From contig JAGYJY010000005.1 in assembly GCA_018401745.1 (NCBI GenBank), positions 62,001-126,000 on the forward strand: a stretch of DNA of 64,000 nt. Reading direction: 5' to 3'. The DNA comes from Pirellulales bacterium (GTDB taxonomy: Bacteria > Planctomycetota > Planctomycetia > Pirellulales > UBA1268). Position numbers and translations under genes: made by a program. Shown in pieces: positions 1 to 9,329 of this stretch. Every line of letters begins with the position of its first letter. Position 1 is the first letter of the stretch. The notes beneath the pieces are model-generated. The model worked only from the letters and a program-made list of their open reading frames with translations. It did not search any database and was not told where the DNA came from.

Positions 1-918
1 CGAGACCACCACCACGCGCAAAACAGCCTCGCCTCGAGTTCCCCCATCGTCGATGCCACCGCGGTCTACTGGAGCTGGGCCTCCGCCGAACGGCTGTGGG
101 TCGAAGCGCTCGACCATGAGGGCCGGCGGCTCTGGCAGGTCTCTCCGGGCCCCTATGTTGCGGAGCACGGCTACGCAGCGTCGCCAGCAGTCTGGGAGCA
201 TGTGCTGATCGTGCCGATGGACCAGGACGGCCCAAGCTCCGTCGTCGGCCTCGACCGCAAGACCGGCCGCCAGCTCTGGCGGCTCCCACGCCAGACGGCC
301 CGCACCTCCTACGCCACCCCGCTGGTGCTGGAAGGGGACGAGCCCGTGGTCATTCTCTCGAGCATGGCCCACGGCCTGACGGCGGTCGATCCGCGGAATG
401 GCCAGGTCGTGTGGGAGCGGGCCTGCTTTCCCCGCCGCACGGTCTCCTCGCCGATCACCGTTGGAGAGCTGCTTGTCGCCACCTGTGGCGAGGGCGGTGG
501 CAACAATCTGCTAGTTGCCCTGCGGCCGGGAGAGCAGGAAAACGGCGAACCGGAGGTGGCCTATCAGCTGGAGCGTGGCGTCGCTCCGTACGTGCCGACC
601 CCGCTGGCGACGGCTGAGCGGCTCTACCTTTGGGGTGACCGAGGGGTGGTCACCTGTGTCGACCCTGCCAGCGGAGCAACGCGATGGCGGGGCCGTGTTG
701 GCGGCAGCTACTCAAGCTCCCCCATCGCGGTCAGCGACATCGTGCTCAACGTGTCGGCAGACGGAGACGTGGTGCTGATCGCCGACGCCGATCGGTTTGA
801 GGTGCTTGGCCGCCGCCAGCTTGATGAACCGAGCCGGGCCACGCCAGCCGTGGCGGACGGGCGGCTGCTCTTCCGCAGCGAACGGCGGCTCTACGCCCTT
901 GATCTCACGCGGCCGTAG
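1..918 (+). CDS. PQQ-like beta-propeller repeat protein (5' end missing)
   Basis: The frame is open to the left edge, so the true start lies outside; about 305 residues are visible. Propeller blades of the PQQ/BamB-like type recur with an Asp-x-x-x-Gly...Trp pattern: 'DHEGRRLWQV' near visible residue 38, 'DRKTGRQLWRL' near 85, 'DPRNGQVVWERA' near 130 and 'DPASGATRWRG' near 221. Proteins of this kind in planctomycetes are usually exported and act as scaffolds or, less often, as quinoprotein dehydrogenases. No catalytic or PQQ-binding residue can be assigned from this fragment, so enzymatic activity is not claimed. It ends 68 bp before the convergent MFS gene. Confidence 0.85.
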   Translation, partial: RDHHHAQNSLASSSPIVDATAVYWSWASAERLWVEALDHEGRRLWQVSPGPYVAEHGYAASPAVWEHVLIVPMDQDGPSSVVGLDRKTGRQLWRLPRQTARTSYATPLVLEGDEPVVILSSMAHGLTAVDPRNGQVVWERACFPRRTVSSPITVGELLVATCGEGGGNNLLVALRPGEQENGEPEVAYQLERGVAPYVPTPLATAERLYLWGDRGVVTCVDPASGATRWRGRVGGSYSSSPIAVSDIVLNVSADGDVVLIADADRFEVLGRRQLDEPSRATPAVADGRLLFRSERRLYALDLTRP

Positions 919-986
919 GAGGCTGCTGGCAGGCGTGCCAAGGGAGGCCAGCGGCGCGGGCAGGCCATCGCTACGACCGGCGAGGC

Positions 987-2317
987 TCACTCATCGTCAA
1001 GCCGCCAGCTGAGGGCGGCAACCACGACCAACACGCCAACTGCGGTCACAAACGGGAGCGTGCGGGAGGCGTGGAGTGAAAACATCACCGATCCCAGCAA
1101 CGGCCCTAAGATCCGTCCCAGTGAGGCAAACGACTGGTTCACCCCGAGCACCTCACCCTGCCGCGAGGGATCGGCATGCTTGGAAATCAAGGCCGAAACC
1201 GAAGGGTTGACAAAGGCGAAGCCAGAAACGGCGACCGCCGCCGCCAGGTAGAGCCATGACGGCAGCGACATTCCAATCGCCACAGCGGCCTCGCGACTTG
1301 CCGCCCAGGCAACACCCCCAATGCCGGCAAGCCCGATCGTCATCATCACCACCCCGCAGCCAGCAGGCGGGTTTCTGGCAGTCGGGATGCAAGCGGGCGA
1401 TAACTGCCCCCAGCCACCATCAACACCGCACCGATGAAGGCAAACACGAGAAAGTTTTGATCGTCGCTCATCGCAAACGCCTGCTCGGTGAGTCGAGCAA
1501 GCGTCGCCTCGAAGTTGGCGAAGGCGAAGATTGACAGGAAGTAGATCAGCACCAGCAGGCCGACCTGCGGCATTCGCAGCACGTTGAGCATGCGAGCAGG
1601 CCCAAAGAAGCCCTTCGCTTTGGCACCTCCAGGCCGTCGCGTTTCGCGAAAGACCGTGGCCGCAATGCCCAGCGCGATCAGCGACAAAAGCGACGCGAGG
1701 GCTCCCACGCCCCATGGCTGCTGATCAAACACCGCCAGCCCAAAGTAGGCGATCAGCGGCCCCAGCGTGAAGCCGGCACCGAAGGCGATCCCGATCAGGG
1801 CCATGCCCCGCGCACGCTTTTCCGGAGGTGTGCAGTCGGCGATCACCGCCGCTGCCGTGCCAACGCTCGCACCGGCGATTCCAGCACCAATCCGTGACGC
1901 CAGCATCAGGCCAATGGCCACCCAGGGAGATGTGAAGGTCTGGGCATAGCCGTAGAGGGCATAAAACACGACCGATCCCGACAGGCTCAGCAGCAGGATG
2001 GGCCGGCGGCCCACCATGTCAGACACCCGGCCCCAAAACGGGCTGAATACGAACTGCATCAGCGAGAAGACTGAAAACAGCACGCCGATCATCGTGCCCA
2101 CGCCCCAGGCAGGCAGCCCCATCTCCTGCAGCAGCGGCTCGGCCTGCCGAGGCAGCACCGGCAGCACGATCCCAAAGCCAAGCAGATCGATGAACACGGT
2201 CAAAAACACCACCGCCAGTGCCGACCGTGGGGCGGTCTCGGGTGAACTGGTTGCAGTCGGCCCAGCCGAGGTCGGGGGTGGCTGGGGCTGGGATGATGTG
2301 TCTGGCGTCTGGCTCAT
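987..2317 (-). CDS. MFS drug-exporter-like transporter (one frameshift)
   Basis: Major facilitator protein of the TetA-like drug:H+ antiporter group. The first half has a leading helix 'VVFLTVFIDLLGFGIVLP', the motif-A loop 'GRVSDMVGRRPILL' between TM2 and TM3, and 'GAGIAGASVGTAAAVIAD' in TM5. The frame breaks after 'ETRLLAAG' and continues as 'VVMMTIGLAGIGG' in another frame down to 'LSWRLDDE'. The break is at a run of four C on the plus strand (1352-1355); one more base restores a single protein of about 443 residues, the usual family length. The start at 2317 ('MSQTPDTSSQPQPP') is preferred to an upstream low-complexity stretch. Substrate is unknown. Whether the gene is really broken or the base is a sequence error cannot be told from one sequence. 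Confidence 0.75.
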
Positions 2318-2483
2318 CGGTGTTCTGCAGCAGGAAACGGTGGCCCGGGTTGCCCCGTTCGGTGGACGTTGAGCCTCGCGGAGCCTGGGTCCAGAGTCAA
2401 GGATCGGTTGGTCCTGACGATCGGGACGGGATAGACGGCATCGCACGCCACGTTTAGACTGAACATCGAAAGGATCGATTGGT

Positions 2484-3452
2484 GTGCAAGGTCGTATGCT
2501 GCAACGTCCCGCTGAATCAGATCCTACCGCTGACGTGCCGTGCGAATCGGTCGACGTCGCGATCGCTGATGTGCGGCAGTTTATCGACCCGCTGCTTGAA
2601 GAGGCTGTAAACGCCCTCGACCTCGCGCCGCAGCGGCTTCGCGAATCGATCCGTTATGCCCTGCTTGCCCCAGGGAAACGCCTCAGGCCTGCTCTCACAC
2701 TCTGGGCATCGGATGCCTGCGGTGGGGATCGGCAGGCAGCGGCCGCCGGGGCGATGGCGGTCGAGATGATTCATGCCTACTCGTTGGTGCATGATGATCT
2801 GCCCGCGATGGACGATGACGATCTGAGACGAGGACGTCCGACCTGCCACCGAGCCTTTGATGAGGCCACGGCAATTCTTTGTGGCGATGCCCTGCAGCCG
2901 CTCGCCTTCGCGACGCTCGTTCGCCACCTGCCTCCAGACACCGCTGGCCGAGCCTGCGGCATTCTCGCCTCTGCCGCCGGTGCGGAAGCCCTGGTGGGAG
3001 GCCAGGCGGAGGACCTGGCTGCCGAGCAGGCGACCGCCGAAACCGATGCTGCCAACACATCGCCGGAATCGCAGCTGGCGAGGCTGGAGCAGATCCACCG
3101 CTGCAAGACAGGAGCCTTGTTTCTTGCCTGCCTGCGGCTGGGCGGTCTCACCGCCGGCGCATCGTCAGAGCAGCTCCAGGCCCTGGAAATCTACGGCGCC
3201 GCCTTTGGGCTGGCCTTTCAGATTGCTGATGACCTGCTCGATGCCGAAGGAACCGAAGAGACGGTTGGCAAACGTGTCGGCAAAGATGCCGCACGCGGCA
3301 AACTGACCTTTCCCTCACTTGTCGGCATCGATGCAAGCCGCGCCCGGGCCCATGCCCTTGCGGCTGAAGCGGAGCATGCCTGCCAGATCTTTGGAACTCG
3401 CGGGAAGCCCCTGGCCGCCCTCGCCAGCTGGATTGTGCACCGCAATCACTGA
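2484..3452 (+). CDS. ispA: polyprenyl (farnesyl/geranylgeranyl-type) diphosphate synthase
   Basis: Trans-isoprenyl diphosphate synthase that condenses IPP with allylic diphosphates. Both Asp-rich motifs are present: the first, 'DDLPAMDDDDLRRGRPT' (near residue 105), and the second, 'FQIADDLLD' (near 247). The 'GKRLRP' IPP-binding motif lies near residue 69. Length is 322, normal for the family. Start is GTG at 2484, preceded by AAGGA about 9 nt upstream; an ATG four codons later is an alternative. It lies directly before dxs on the same strand, so the pair supplies and uses MEP-pathway units. The product chain length (C15 or C20) cannot be fixed from sequence alone. Confidence 0.9.
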   Translation: MQGRMLQRPAESDPTADVPCESVDVAIADVRQFIDPLLEEAVNALDLAPQRLRESIRYALLAPGKRLRPALTLWASDACGGDRQAAAAGAMAVEMIHAYSLVHDDLPAMDDDDLRRGRPTCHRAFDEATAILCGDALQPLAFATLVRHLPPDTAGRACGILASAAGAEALVGGQAEDLAAEQATAETDAANTSPESQLARLEQIHRCKTGALFLACLRLGGLTAGASSEQLQALEIYGAAFGLAFQIADDLLDAEGTEETVGKRVGKDAARGKLTFPSLVGIDASRARAHALAAEAEHACQIFGTRGKPLAALASWIVHRNH

Positions 3453-3526
3453 ATCATTCACTGCCACTTTTGCCAACCCGTTCCCCGAGCCAAGACCAGC
3501 GTGCCCAGCATGCAGTCCCCAGCATC

Positions 3527-5464
3527 ATGGAAGACATTCTTTCCCGTATGACGAGCCCTCGGCAGCTGGCCGAGATGTCGATCGAGCAACTTGAGCAGCT
3601 GGCCGCTGAGGTTCGCCAGGCCCTCTGCGACGTTGCGGCGTCGCGGACGGCGCACTTCGCCTCCAATCTCGGGGTTGTCGAGCTCTGCCTGGCTCTGCAC
3701 CGCGTCTACGACTTCAGCCGCGACCGGCTGATCTGGGACACGGGTCACCAGATTTATCCGCACAAGCTGATTACAGGGCGGTACGCCGAGTTTCCTTCTA
3801 TCCGCACCAAAGGTGGCCTGATGGGCTACCCGAATCCCGATGAAAGCCCCTACGACCTGTTCATGACAGGGCATGCCGGCTGCAGCGTGTCGACCGCGCT
3901 TGGCCTGGCGATGGGCGACACCATGCTCGGGGAGCCGGATCGTCACAGTGTGGCGGTGATTGGCGATGGTGCGCTGCCCTCCGGCATCGTGTTTGAAGCC
4001 CTCAACAATGCCGGCTTCCTCAAACGGAAGATGCTGGTCGTTCTCAACGACAACAAGATGTCGATCTGCCCGCGAGTCGGCAGCCTGGCGGAATATCTCG
4101 ACACGGTCCGCACCAACTCCTGGTATCGCAGCGTCAAGCAGGAGATGGGCGACCTGATCAAGGGCGTGCCGATGGTCGGCGAGTCTGTGGAGCGGATGCT
4201 CAACAATGTCAAAGACTCCATCAAGACATCGATCCACGGCGGCGCCCTCTTTGAGGCCCTCGGCGTCCGCTACTTTGGTCCAGTCGACGGGCATTCGTTG
4301 CCGCAGCTGGTTCGCTACCTGGAGATGATCAAAGATGCCGAAGGCCCGGTGCTGCTCCACGTCTTCACCGAGAAGGGCCACGGCTTCAAGCCGGCGGAAG
4401 CTGATCCGGTCTTCTTCCACACCCCGGCCCCTTTTGAGTGTGACGATGACTTCGTCGTCTCCATTAAGAAGTCTTCGTCTGAGGCCTACACAGACGTCGC
4501 GAGCCGGACGATCGCCAAGGCGATGCGGGCTGACAGTCGCGTGAGCGTGATCACTGCCGCCATGTGCCAGGGCAATAAGCTTGAGAAGGTCCGCGAAGAG
4601 TTTCCCGACCAGTTCTTCGACGTGGGCATCTGCGAGTCTCACGCCGTTGCCTTTGCAGCTGGGCAGGCCAAGGTTGGCTGCCGTCCGATCGTCGACATCT
4701 ACAGCACGTTCCTGCAGCGGTCGTACGACCAGATCTTCCAGGAGGTCTCCCTGCAGAACCTGCCAGTGCTGTTTATGCTCGATCGGGCTGGGCTGACCGG
4801 CCCGGATGGCCCCACGCATCACGGCTCGTACGATCTCGGCTACATGCGGCTCTTCCCCACCATGACCGTGATGGCCCCCGGGGATGAGCACGACCTCGAG
4901 GAGATGGTTCCCTGGGCGCTGTCCCATGACGGGCCCACGGCCATCCGGTATCCGAAGGCCGCGCGGGTTCGCCTTGACTTCCCCAGGCAGCCAATGGCCC
5001 TGGGGAAGGCTGAGCAGGCCTGCGAAGGCCGCGATGGCCTGGTGATCGCCTGCGGCACTCTGCTGGGCGAGGCCCTGGCGGCCGCCAGCCAGCTCCGCCG
5101 TGAAGGGCTCGACGTGGCTGTGATCAATGCACGATTTGTGAAGCCGCTCGACACCGGGCTGATCTTGCCAGCCATCGAGGCAACTCCCTGGACCATCACA
5201 CTCGAGGAAAACACGCTGCCGACCGGCTTCGGTTCGGCAGTCGTTGAGGCTGTCAACGATGCACGGGCTGCCGGCAGTCTTGGTGAGACAGGGCCCATTC
5301 TCCGCCTCGGTCTTCCCGATCGCTTTGTGGAGCACGGAGATCGTGCTGAGTTGTTTGCCGACCTGGGCATCGATGCTGCGGGTATTGCAGCCGCCTGCCG
5401 CCGCCTCGCGGGCCGCTCTCCCGAGGCCTCACATACCACGGCTCCGGCAGCGTCACTGGGATGA
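3527..5464 (+). CDS. dxs: 1-deoxy-D-xylulose-5-phosphate synthase
   Basis: First enzyme of the MEP isoprenoid pathway: pyruvate plus glyceraldehyde 3-phosphate to DXP, using thiamine diphosphate. Seen: 'DTGHQIYPHKLITGR' (N-terminal TPP/substrate His region), the TPP-Mg motif starting 'IGDGALPSG' with 'NDNKMSI', the second-domain 'GICESHAVAFAAGQA' carrying the catalytic Glu, and 'DRAGLTGPDGPTHHG'. About 645 residues from the ATG at 3527, the family length. A TTG at 3470 in the same frame would add 19 residues of low similarity and was not chosen. It follows ispA by 74 bp, and its stop overlaps the nadK start (ATGA at 5461-5464), which suggests translational coupling. Confidence 0.95.
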   Translation: MEDILSRMTSPRQLAEMSIEQLEQLAAEVRQALCDVAASRTAHFASNLGVVELCLALHRVYDFSRDRLIWDTGHQIYPHKLITGRYAEFPSIRTKGGLMGYPNPDESPYDLFMTGHAGCSVSTALGLAMGDTMLGEPDRHSVAVIGDGALPSGIVFEALNNAGFLKRKMLVVLNDNKMSICPRVGSLAEYLDTVRTNSWYRSVKQEMGDLIKGVPMVGESVERMLNNVKDSIKTSIHGGALFEALGVRYFGPVDGHSLPQLVRYLEMIKDAEGPVLLHVFTEKGHGFKPAEADPVFFHTPAPFECDDDFVVSIKKSSSEAYTDVASRTIAKAMRADSRVSVITAAMCQGNKLEKVREEFPDQFFDVGICESHAVAFAAGQAKVGCRPIVDIYSTFLQRSYDQIFQEVSLQNLPVLFMLDRAGLTGPDGPTHHGSYDLGYMRLFPTMTVMAPGDEHDLEEMVPWALSHDGPTAIRYPKAARVRLDFPRQPMALGKAEQACEGRDGLVIACGTLLGEALAAASQLRREGLDVAVINARFVKPLDTGLILPAIEATPWTITLEENTLPTGFGSAVVEAVNDARAAGSLGETGPILRLGLPDRFVEHGDRAELFADLGIDAAGIAAACRRLAGRSPEASHTTAPAASLG

Positions 5465-6381
5465 GTTCCTCTCGCTCACGCCTGCATGCCGCGACAGTTC
5501 CACCTGCCGACTTACGGGTGGTGATTGCAGGCTCGTCGGGAGTGGCCAGCGTGCAGACCGAGGCCCGCCGAATCTCTGACGACCTTGAGGCCCGTGGCTT
5601 TCAGGTCTTCTGTCAGTTTGCCGACGGCGGCGTTGGCGATCCAGGGCTGTTTGGCTGCGAGTTTGCATCGCTGGGGGCCGTCGATCTGGTGGTGGTGCTC
5701 GGCGGCGATGGGTCGATCCTGCGGACCGCGTCATGGATGGGGCATCAGCAGGTCCCCGTGCTGGGCGTCAATCTGGGCAGGCTCGGGTTTCTTGCCGACT
5801 ATCAGCCCGATGAGGCTGGGGCGACCTTTGATGAGATCGGGGCTGGCCATTTTCAGCTTGTCGATCATTTGCTGCTCGAGTTTGAGATTCTCCGGGGAGG
5901 CGAGCTCCACACCCGTGGGCTCGCGGTCAACGAGGTCTCGGTACTCGCCGGCCCGCCATTTTCCATGATCGAAATCACGCTCCACGTCGACGGGCAGCTC
6001 GCCACCACCTACCGCGGCGACGGGCTGATCGTGAGCACACCCGTGGGCTCCACGGCCCACAGCCTCTCCGCTGGCGGCCCCATCCTCCGCAAAGACCTCG
6101 ACGCTGTTCTGTTCACCCCGCTCAATCCGCACACGCTCACCAACCGCCCGGTGATCGATGCCGCGTCGCGACACTACGAGCTGATCGTGCCGGCCCCCAA
6201 CGAGGGTTCGGCCTGTGTTGTCGACGGCAGGCTGGTGAGTGGACTTGTCGCTGGGGACACGATCCGCGTGCGACAGGCAGAGCCGCATTTCACCCTCGTT
6301 GAAACCCGTCATCACGGGTACTATTCAACACTGCGGGAGAAGCTGCACTGGGGTGGTGGGCTTCATGATGCCCGCAGGTGA
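5461..6381 (+). CDS. nadK: NAD kinase
   Basis: Phosphorylates NAD to NADP in the cytosol. The diagnostic 'VVVLGGDGSILRTASW' motif (GGDG, near residue 80) and the 'GDGLIVSTPVGSTAHSLSAGGP' region (NE/D and Gly-rich motifs, near 182-200) are present, together with 'LGVNLGRLGFLADY', which resembles the family's GxLGFL motif. Length 306 fits. The start codon is the ATG of the ATGA overlap with dxs, so dxs and nadK are probably co-translated. This links NADPH supply with the NADPH-consuming MEP pathway; that functional reading is inference. Confidence 0.93.
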   Translation: MSSSRSRLHAATVPPADLRVVIAGSSGVASVQTEARRISDDLEARGFQVFCQFADGGVGDPGLFGCEFASLGAVDLVVVLGGDGSILRTASWMGHQQVPVLGVNLGRLGFLADYQPDEAGATFDEIGAGHFQLVDHLLLEFEILRGGELHTRGLAVNEVSVLAGPPFSMIEITLHVDGQLATTYRGDGLIVSTPVGSTAHSLSAGGPILRKDLDAVLFTPLNPHTLTNRPVIDAASRHYELIVPAPNEGSACVVDGRLVSGLVAGDTIRVRQAEPHFTLVETRHHGYYSTLREKLHWGGGLHDARR

Positions 6382-6434
6382 GCCCTTGGCTCGCCGCGGC
6401 GACGACCTCACATCAAGGAAGAGAGGGGGCTGTC

Positions 6435-7355
6435 ATGGGCAGTTGGCATGATGCCAGGGAAAATCGGTGGTCCGCAGGACGCTGGCCCCGGCCGGGAGTG
6501 GCCAGGCTGCTGCTGGTCGCTGCGATGGCTGCCCTGCTTCCTGGCTTCCAGGCTGTGGCAGATGAAACCTCCTCGGAGGAAGATCATGACGCCGCAGGCC
6601 CGTGGACGCTTCGCTACCAGTTTGAAGATGGCGAAACGCTGTACATGCAGGTGCGGCACCGTGCCGTGAGCGACACAACGATCGCCGGCACGACCCAGTC
6701 GGTAGAAACCTCGACCGACTCCACGAAAGTCTGGCGGGTGTCGACAGCCCCGGAAGGGGGCGTGGTGCTTGAGCACTCCGTCGACGATGTGCGGATGCAC
6801 TCACGGACAAGCGACCGCGGAAGTGTTTCCTGGGACAGCCGCGCTCCCCAACCGCCTCCACCTGGCTACGAGCATGTGCCGGCTTCGCTCGGCGTCCCCT
6901 TGTCGCGGATCACCATCGATCCGGCAGGGCATGTGCTCGGCCGCCACAACCTGAGGCCCATCCCGGAGTCCAACAGTGGCGACCTGGTGATCGTGCCGCT
7001 GCCGAGCGAGCCCGCAACGATTGGCACCGCATGGGAAGTGCCCGACGAGATTGTGGTGGAGGTTCCCGGCGGCCCTCGAAAACGTGTCCGCACCCGGCTG
7101 CGATACCGCCTGGAAGAGGTTGATGATGGCGTCGCAACGATCCGGGTCGACACGACTGTGCTCACGCCCGTTGACGACCCTCAGCTCCAGGCTCGGCTGC
7201 TCGAGCGGATCTGGGATGGCAGCATCCTCTTCGATATCGAGCGGGGCCGCGTCCTCCGCCGCGTCACCGAGATGGATCGCCGGGTGATCGGCTTCAGCGG
7301 TCCGCAGTCGAGCCTCCGCTATCGAGCCGAGATGGAGGAGCGGCTGCTGCGGTAG
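6435..7355 (+). CDS. exported DUF6263-like hypothetical protein
   Basis: Predicted exported protein of about 306 residues. From the ATG at 6435 it starts with a basic stretch, a hydrophobic core 'LLLVAAMAALLPGFQA' and an Ala-x-Ala type cleavage region before 'DETSSEE'. The mature part is beta-rich, with 'LRYQFEDGETLYMQVRHR' followed by many 'V-x-T/V' strands. This resembles the planctomycete DUF6263-like family; I recognise the pattern rather than a motif, so the family name is tentative. The 6435 start is preferred to a GTG at 6378 because a purine-rich 'ggaagagaggggg' stretch lies just upstream and a signal peptide follows. It converges with dnaA 33 bp downstream. Confidence 0.7.
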   Translation: MGSWHDARENRWSAGRWPRPGVARLLLVAAMAALLPGFQAVADETSSEEDHDAAGPWTLRYQFEDGETLYMQVRHRAVSDTTIAGTTQSVETSTDSTKVWRVSTAPEGGVVLEHSVDDVRMHSRTSDRGSVSWDSRAPQPPPPGYEHVPASLGVPLSRITIDPAGHVLGRHNLRPIPESNSGDLVIVPLPSEPATIGTAWEVPDEIVVEVPGGPRKRVRTRLRYRLEEVDDGVATIRVDTTVLTPVDDPQLQARLLERIWDGSILFDIERGRVLRRVTEMDRRVIGFSGPQSSLRYRAEMEERLLR

Positions 7356-7388
7356 GGTCTGCTCGCAGCCCCTTTACCCAGCAGCCCC

Positions 7389-9020
7389 TTATCCAGCAGC
7401 CCTGAGAAGCTCTTCGACACGACGAACGGCCTCTTCGGCATCCCAGGTGGCGTCGGCCAGCTGCACTCGGGTTCGCGATGCAAGCCATCCGGAGACCGTC
7501 TTGCGGGCAGCAATGACGGTGGAATGGCTGCGGCGGCCGAAATAGCTGCCGATCTCCGCCAGGGCAGCTGGCGTGTGCTTGCGGGCCAGAAACATGGCCA
7601 GCATCCGAGGATGGTTGACGGCGCGGCTCCGATGCGGCGTCTGCAGGCAGCCCTGCTCAAGCCCGAAGGCCGCACATACGGCCCGTTCGATATCCGCCAG
7701 CCGCACACCGCGGCCGCCCGCCCGCACAAGATCAGCCAGTGCTTCTTCGGCAAGCTCCAGTGAAACTGGCAGGCCGAGCATGTGCGAGGTGGCTTCAAGC
7801 CTGTTCACGCCGCCGGTGAGTTCGCGGGCGTTGCGAGTCAGATGGGTGGCGACGTAGTCCAGCACCACCTCGTCGCACTCCAGGCCACGACGATTGACCA
7901 AAGCGGCAACAATCCCCCGCCGCACGTCAAACTCAGCAGGTGAGAGCCGCACGCTCATGCCGCCTTCCAGTCGGCCGAGCAGGTCTGCGCCAAGGTCCTC
8001 GATCGTTTCCGGCTCGCGATCGCAGGTGCAGATCACCTGCCGCCCCTGCCGCCTGAGGGCATCGAACGTCTGCTGGAGTTCGACTGCTGTTGCCCGCTTG
8101 CCGGCAAAGAACTGGACGTCATCGACCAGCAGGATGTCGAGCCCGCGATACGAGCGGCGAAAGCCAGGCAGGCCACTGCCATGCAGCGCTTGCAGGAAGG
8201 TCGTGGTGAACTGCTCAGCGGGCACGAGCATCGCGGAAATCCCCGGATGCTGTTTGCGGACCAGCGCGACGATCCCCTCGAGAAGATGCGTCTTGCCGGT
8301 TCCGCTGGGGCCGTGGATCACCAGGGGCGAGATCTCGCCAAGCCGCGACACCACCATTTCCGCGGCAGCACGGGCCATGCGGTTGCTGCCCCCGTCACAA
8401 AGTCCTCGAGCCGCGCGAGCGGCCGGCGGCGAGCCGACTCCGCGAAGGGCCGTGGCGGCTGCGACGTCTCAGGCAATGGCTGCGGTGACGGTTCGACGAA
8501 CGGCATCGGAACGACCGCTCGTTCGGCATCACACTCTGGCGGGTCGACGGTCGGTGGTTCCTCTGCGTGCTGGAGCGGAGGCCACCTGCTCATCGGTCGG
8601 CTCGGCGAGCCGAAAAAGCACTGTCTGCACGCCCCCAACGACCTCCGCCGCCACCGCCTCGATGTCACCGCGAAAACTTCGGCGAACAAGGTCTTGGGCG
8701 AACTGGCCGTCACTGATCACGGTCACCGCGTCGGACTCGATAGCGAATCGACAGATCCCGTCAAACCAGACGGCATACCGCTGTGGACCGATGCGTTCCC
8801 GCAGACTGGCGTGGAGCCGGCTGACAACGTCAGACGCCTGCGGCTCGCCGATCACCGACACACCAGAGCGACGTCGAGGTCGGGCGGGCTGCCGTGAAGG
8901 ATGGCCGACCTGCTGAGGCGAAGGCCGCGTGCTCACTTCTGGAGGAAACTCGTCGCCGGGCTGGGACGTCAACGTGCGTGCCGCTGTGCAATCCCGAGCC
9001 ATGGCCACTTCCTGCAGCAT
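7389..9020 (-). CDS. dnaA: chromosomal replication initiator DnaA (two frameshifts)
   Basis: DnaA binds origin boxes and opens the DNA. The N-terminal part (9020 to about 8570) has domain I with 'LRERIGPQRYAVWFDGI'. A middle frame carries a Pro-rich linker and 'RRPLARLEDFVTG'. The last frame has AAA+ Walker A 'GPSGTGKTH', Walker B 'ILLVDDVQFF' and the domain IV signature 'GRRSHSTVIAARKTV'. The three pieces are in different frames but join in order: an extra base between about 8545 and 8585, and a missing base at the C run 8389-8393, which turns 'FVTG' + 'SNRMARAA' into normal DnaA. Net length is 544 codons, close to family size. Start is ATG at 9020 behind 'gggagcgg'. No dnaN is adjacent. Confidence 0.85.
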
Positions 9021-9329
9021 TCGCCGCTCCCACCGATGGGAACGGCAAACTAGAGCATCCGTTCAAATACCGCAGAATCATACCCTTAAAAAGGGACGTC
9101 CCCCGCGGCTTTCCTGGCTGTCGTCTTTCAACGAATCAACGCCAGGCGAGCCGGGATTGTAGGAGTGACAGCAGTGCTGTCAAACCGCCCACCAGCACGC
9201 CGAACACCGATCGCCGAACCATCGCCACGACGCTCACAGGGCACGGCGTTGCCGGTCCATTCCACCAGTCATGCCGCACGCCCGTGCACCGGTGCGACCA
9301 CGTGGAAAAGCTGTTTGTGAGCGTTTTGT
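9021..9329. other. 309-bp gap upstream of dnaA, no gene recognised
   Basis: Lies between dnaA and the acyltransferase gene, both read on the minus strand, so it should hold the dnaA promoter if the two are not co-transcribed. I find no sequence matching TTATCCACA or its complement with fewer than two mismatches and no AT-rich unwinding element longer than the short 'tttttaaggg' block near 9086-9095 (minus strand). A frame for a short hydrophobic peptide exists on the minus strand, but it has no clear ribosome site and is not called. Confidence 0.4.

Noticed and set aside
3458..5335. 625-codon minus-strand open frame opposite dxs
   Set aside because: Antisense shadow; composition is His/Asp/Arg-rich and does not form a recognisable fold, while dxs is intact on the plus strand.
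7376..7395. 'ttatccagc' after dnaA as a DnaA box
   Set aside because: Two mismatches to the consensus, a single occurrence, and placed at the 3' end of dnaA.
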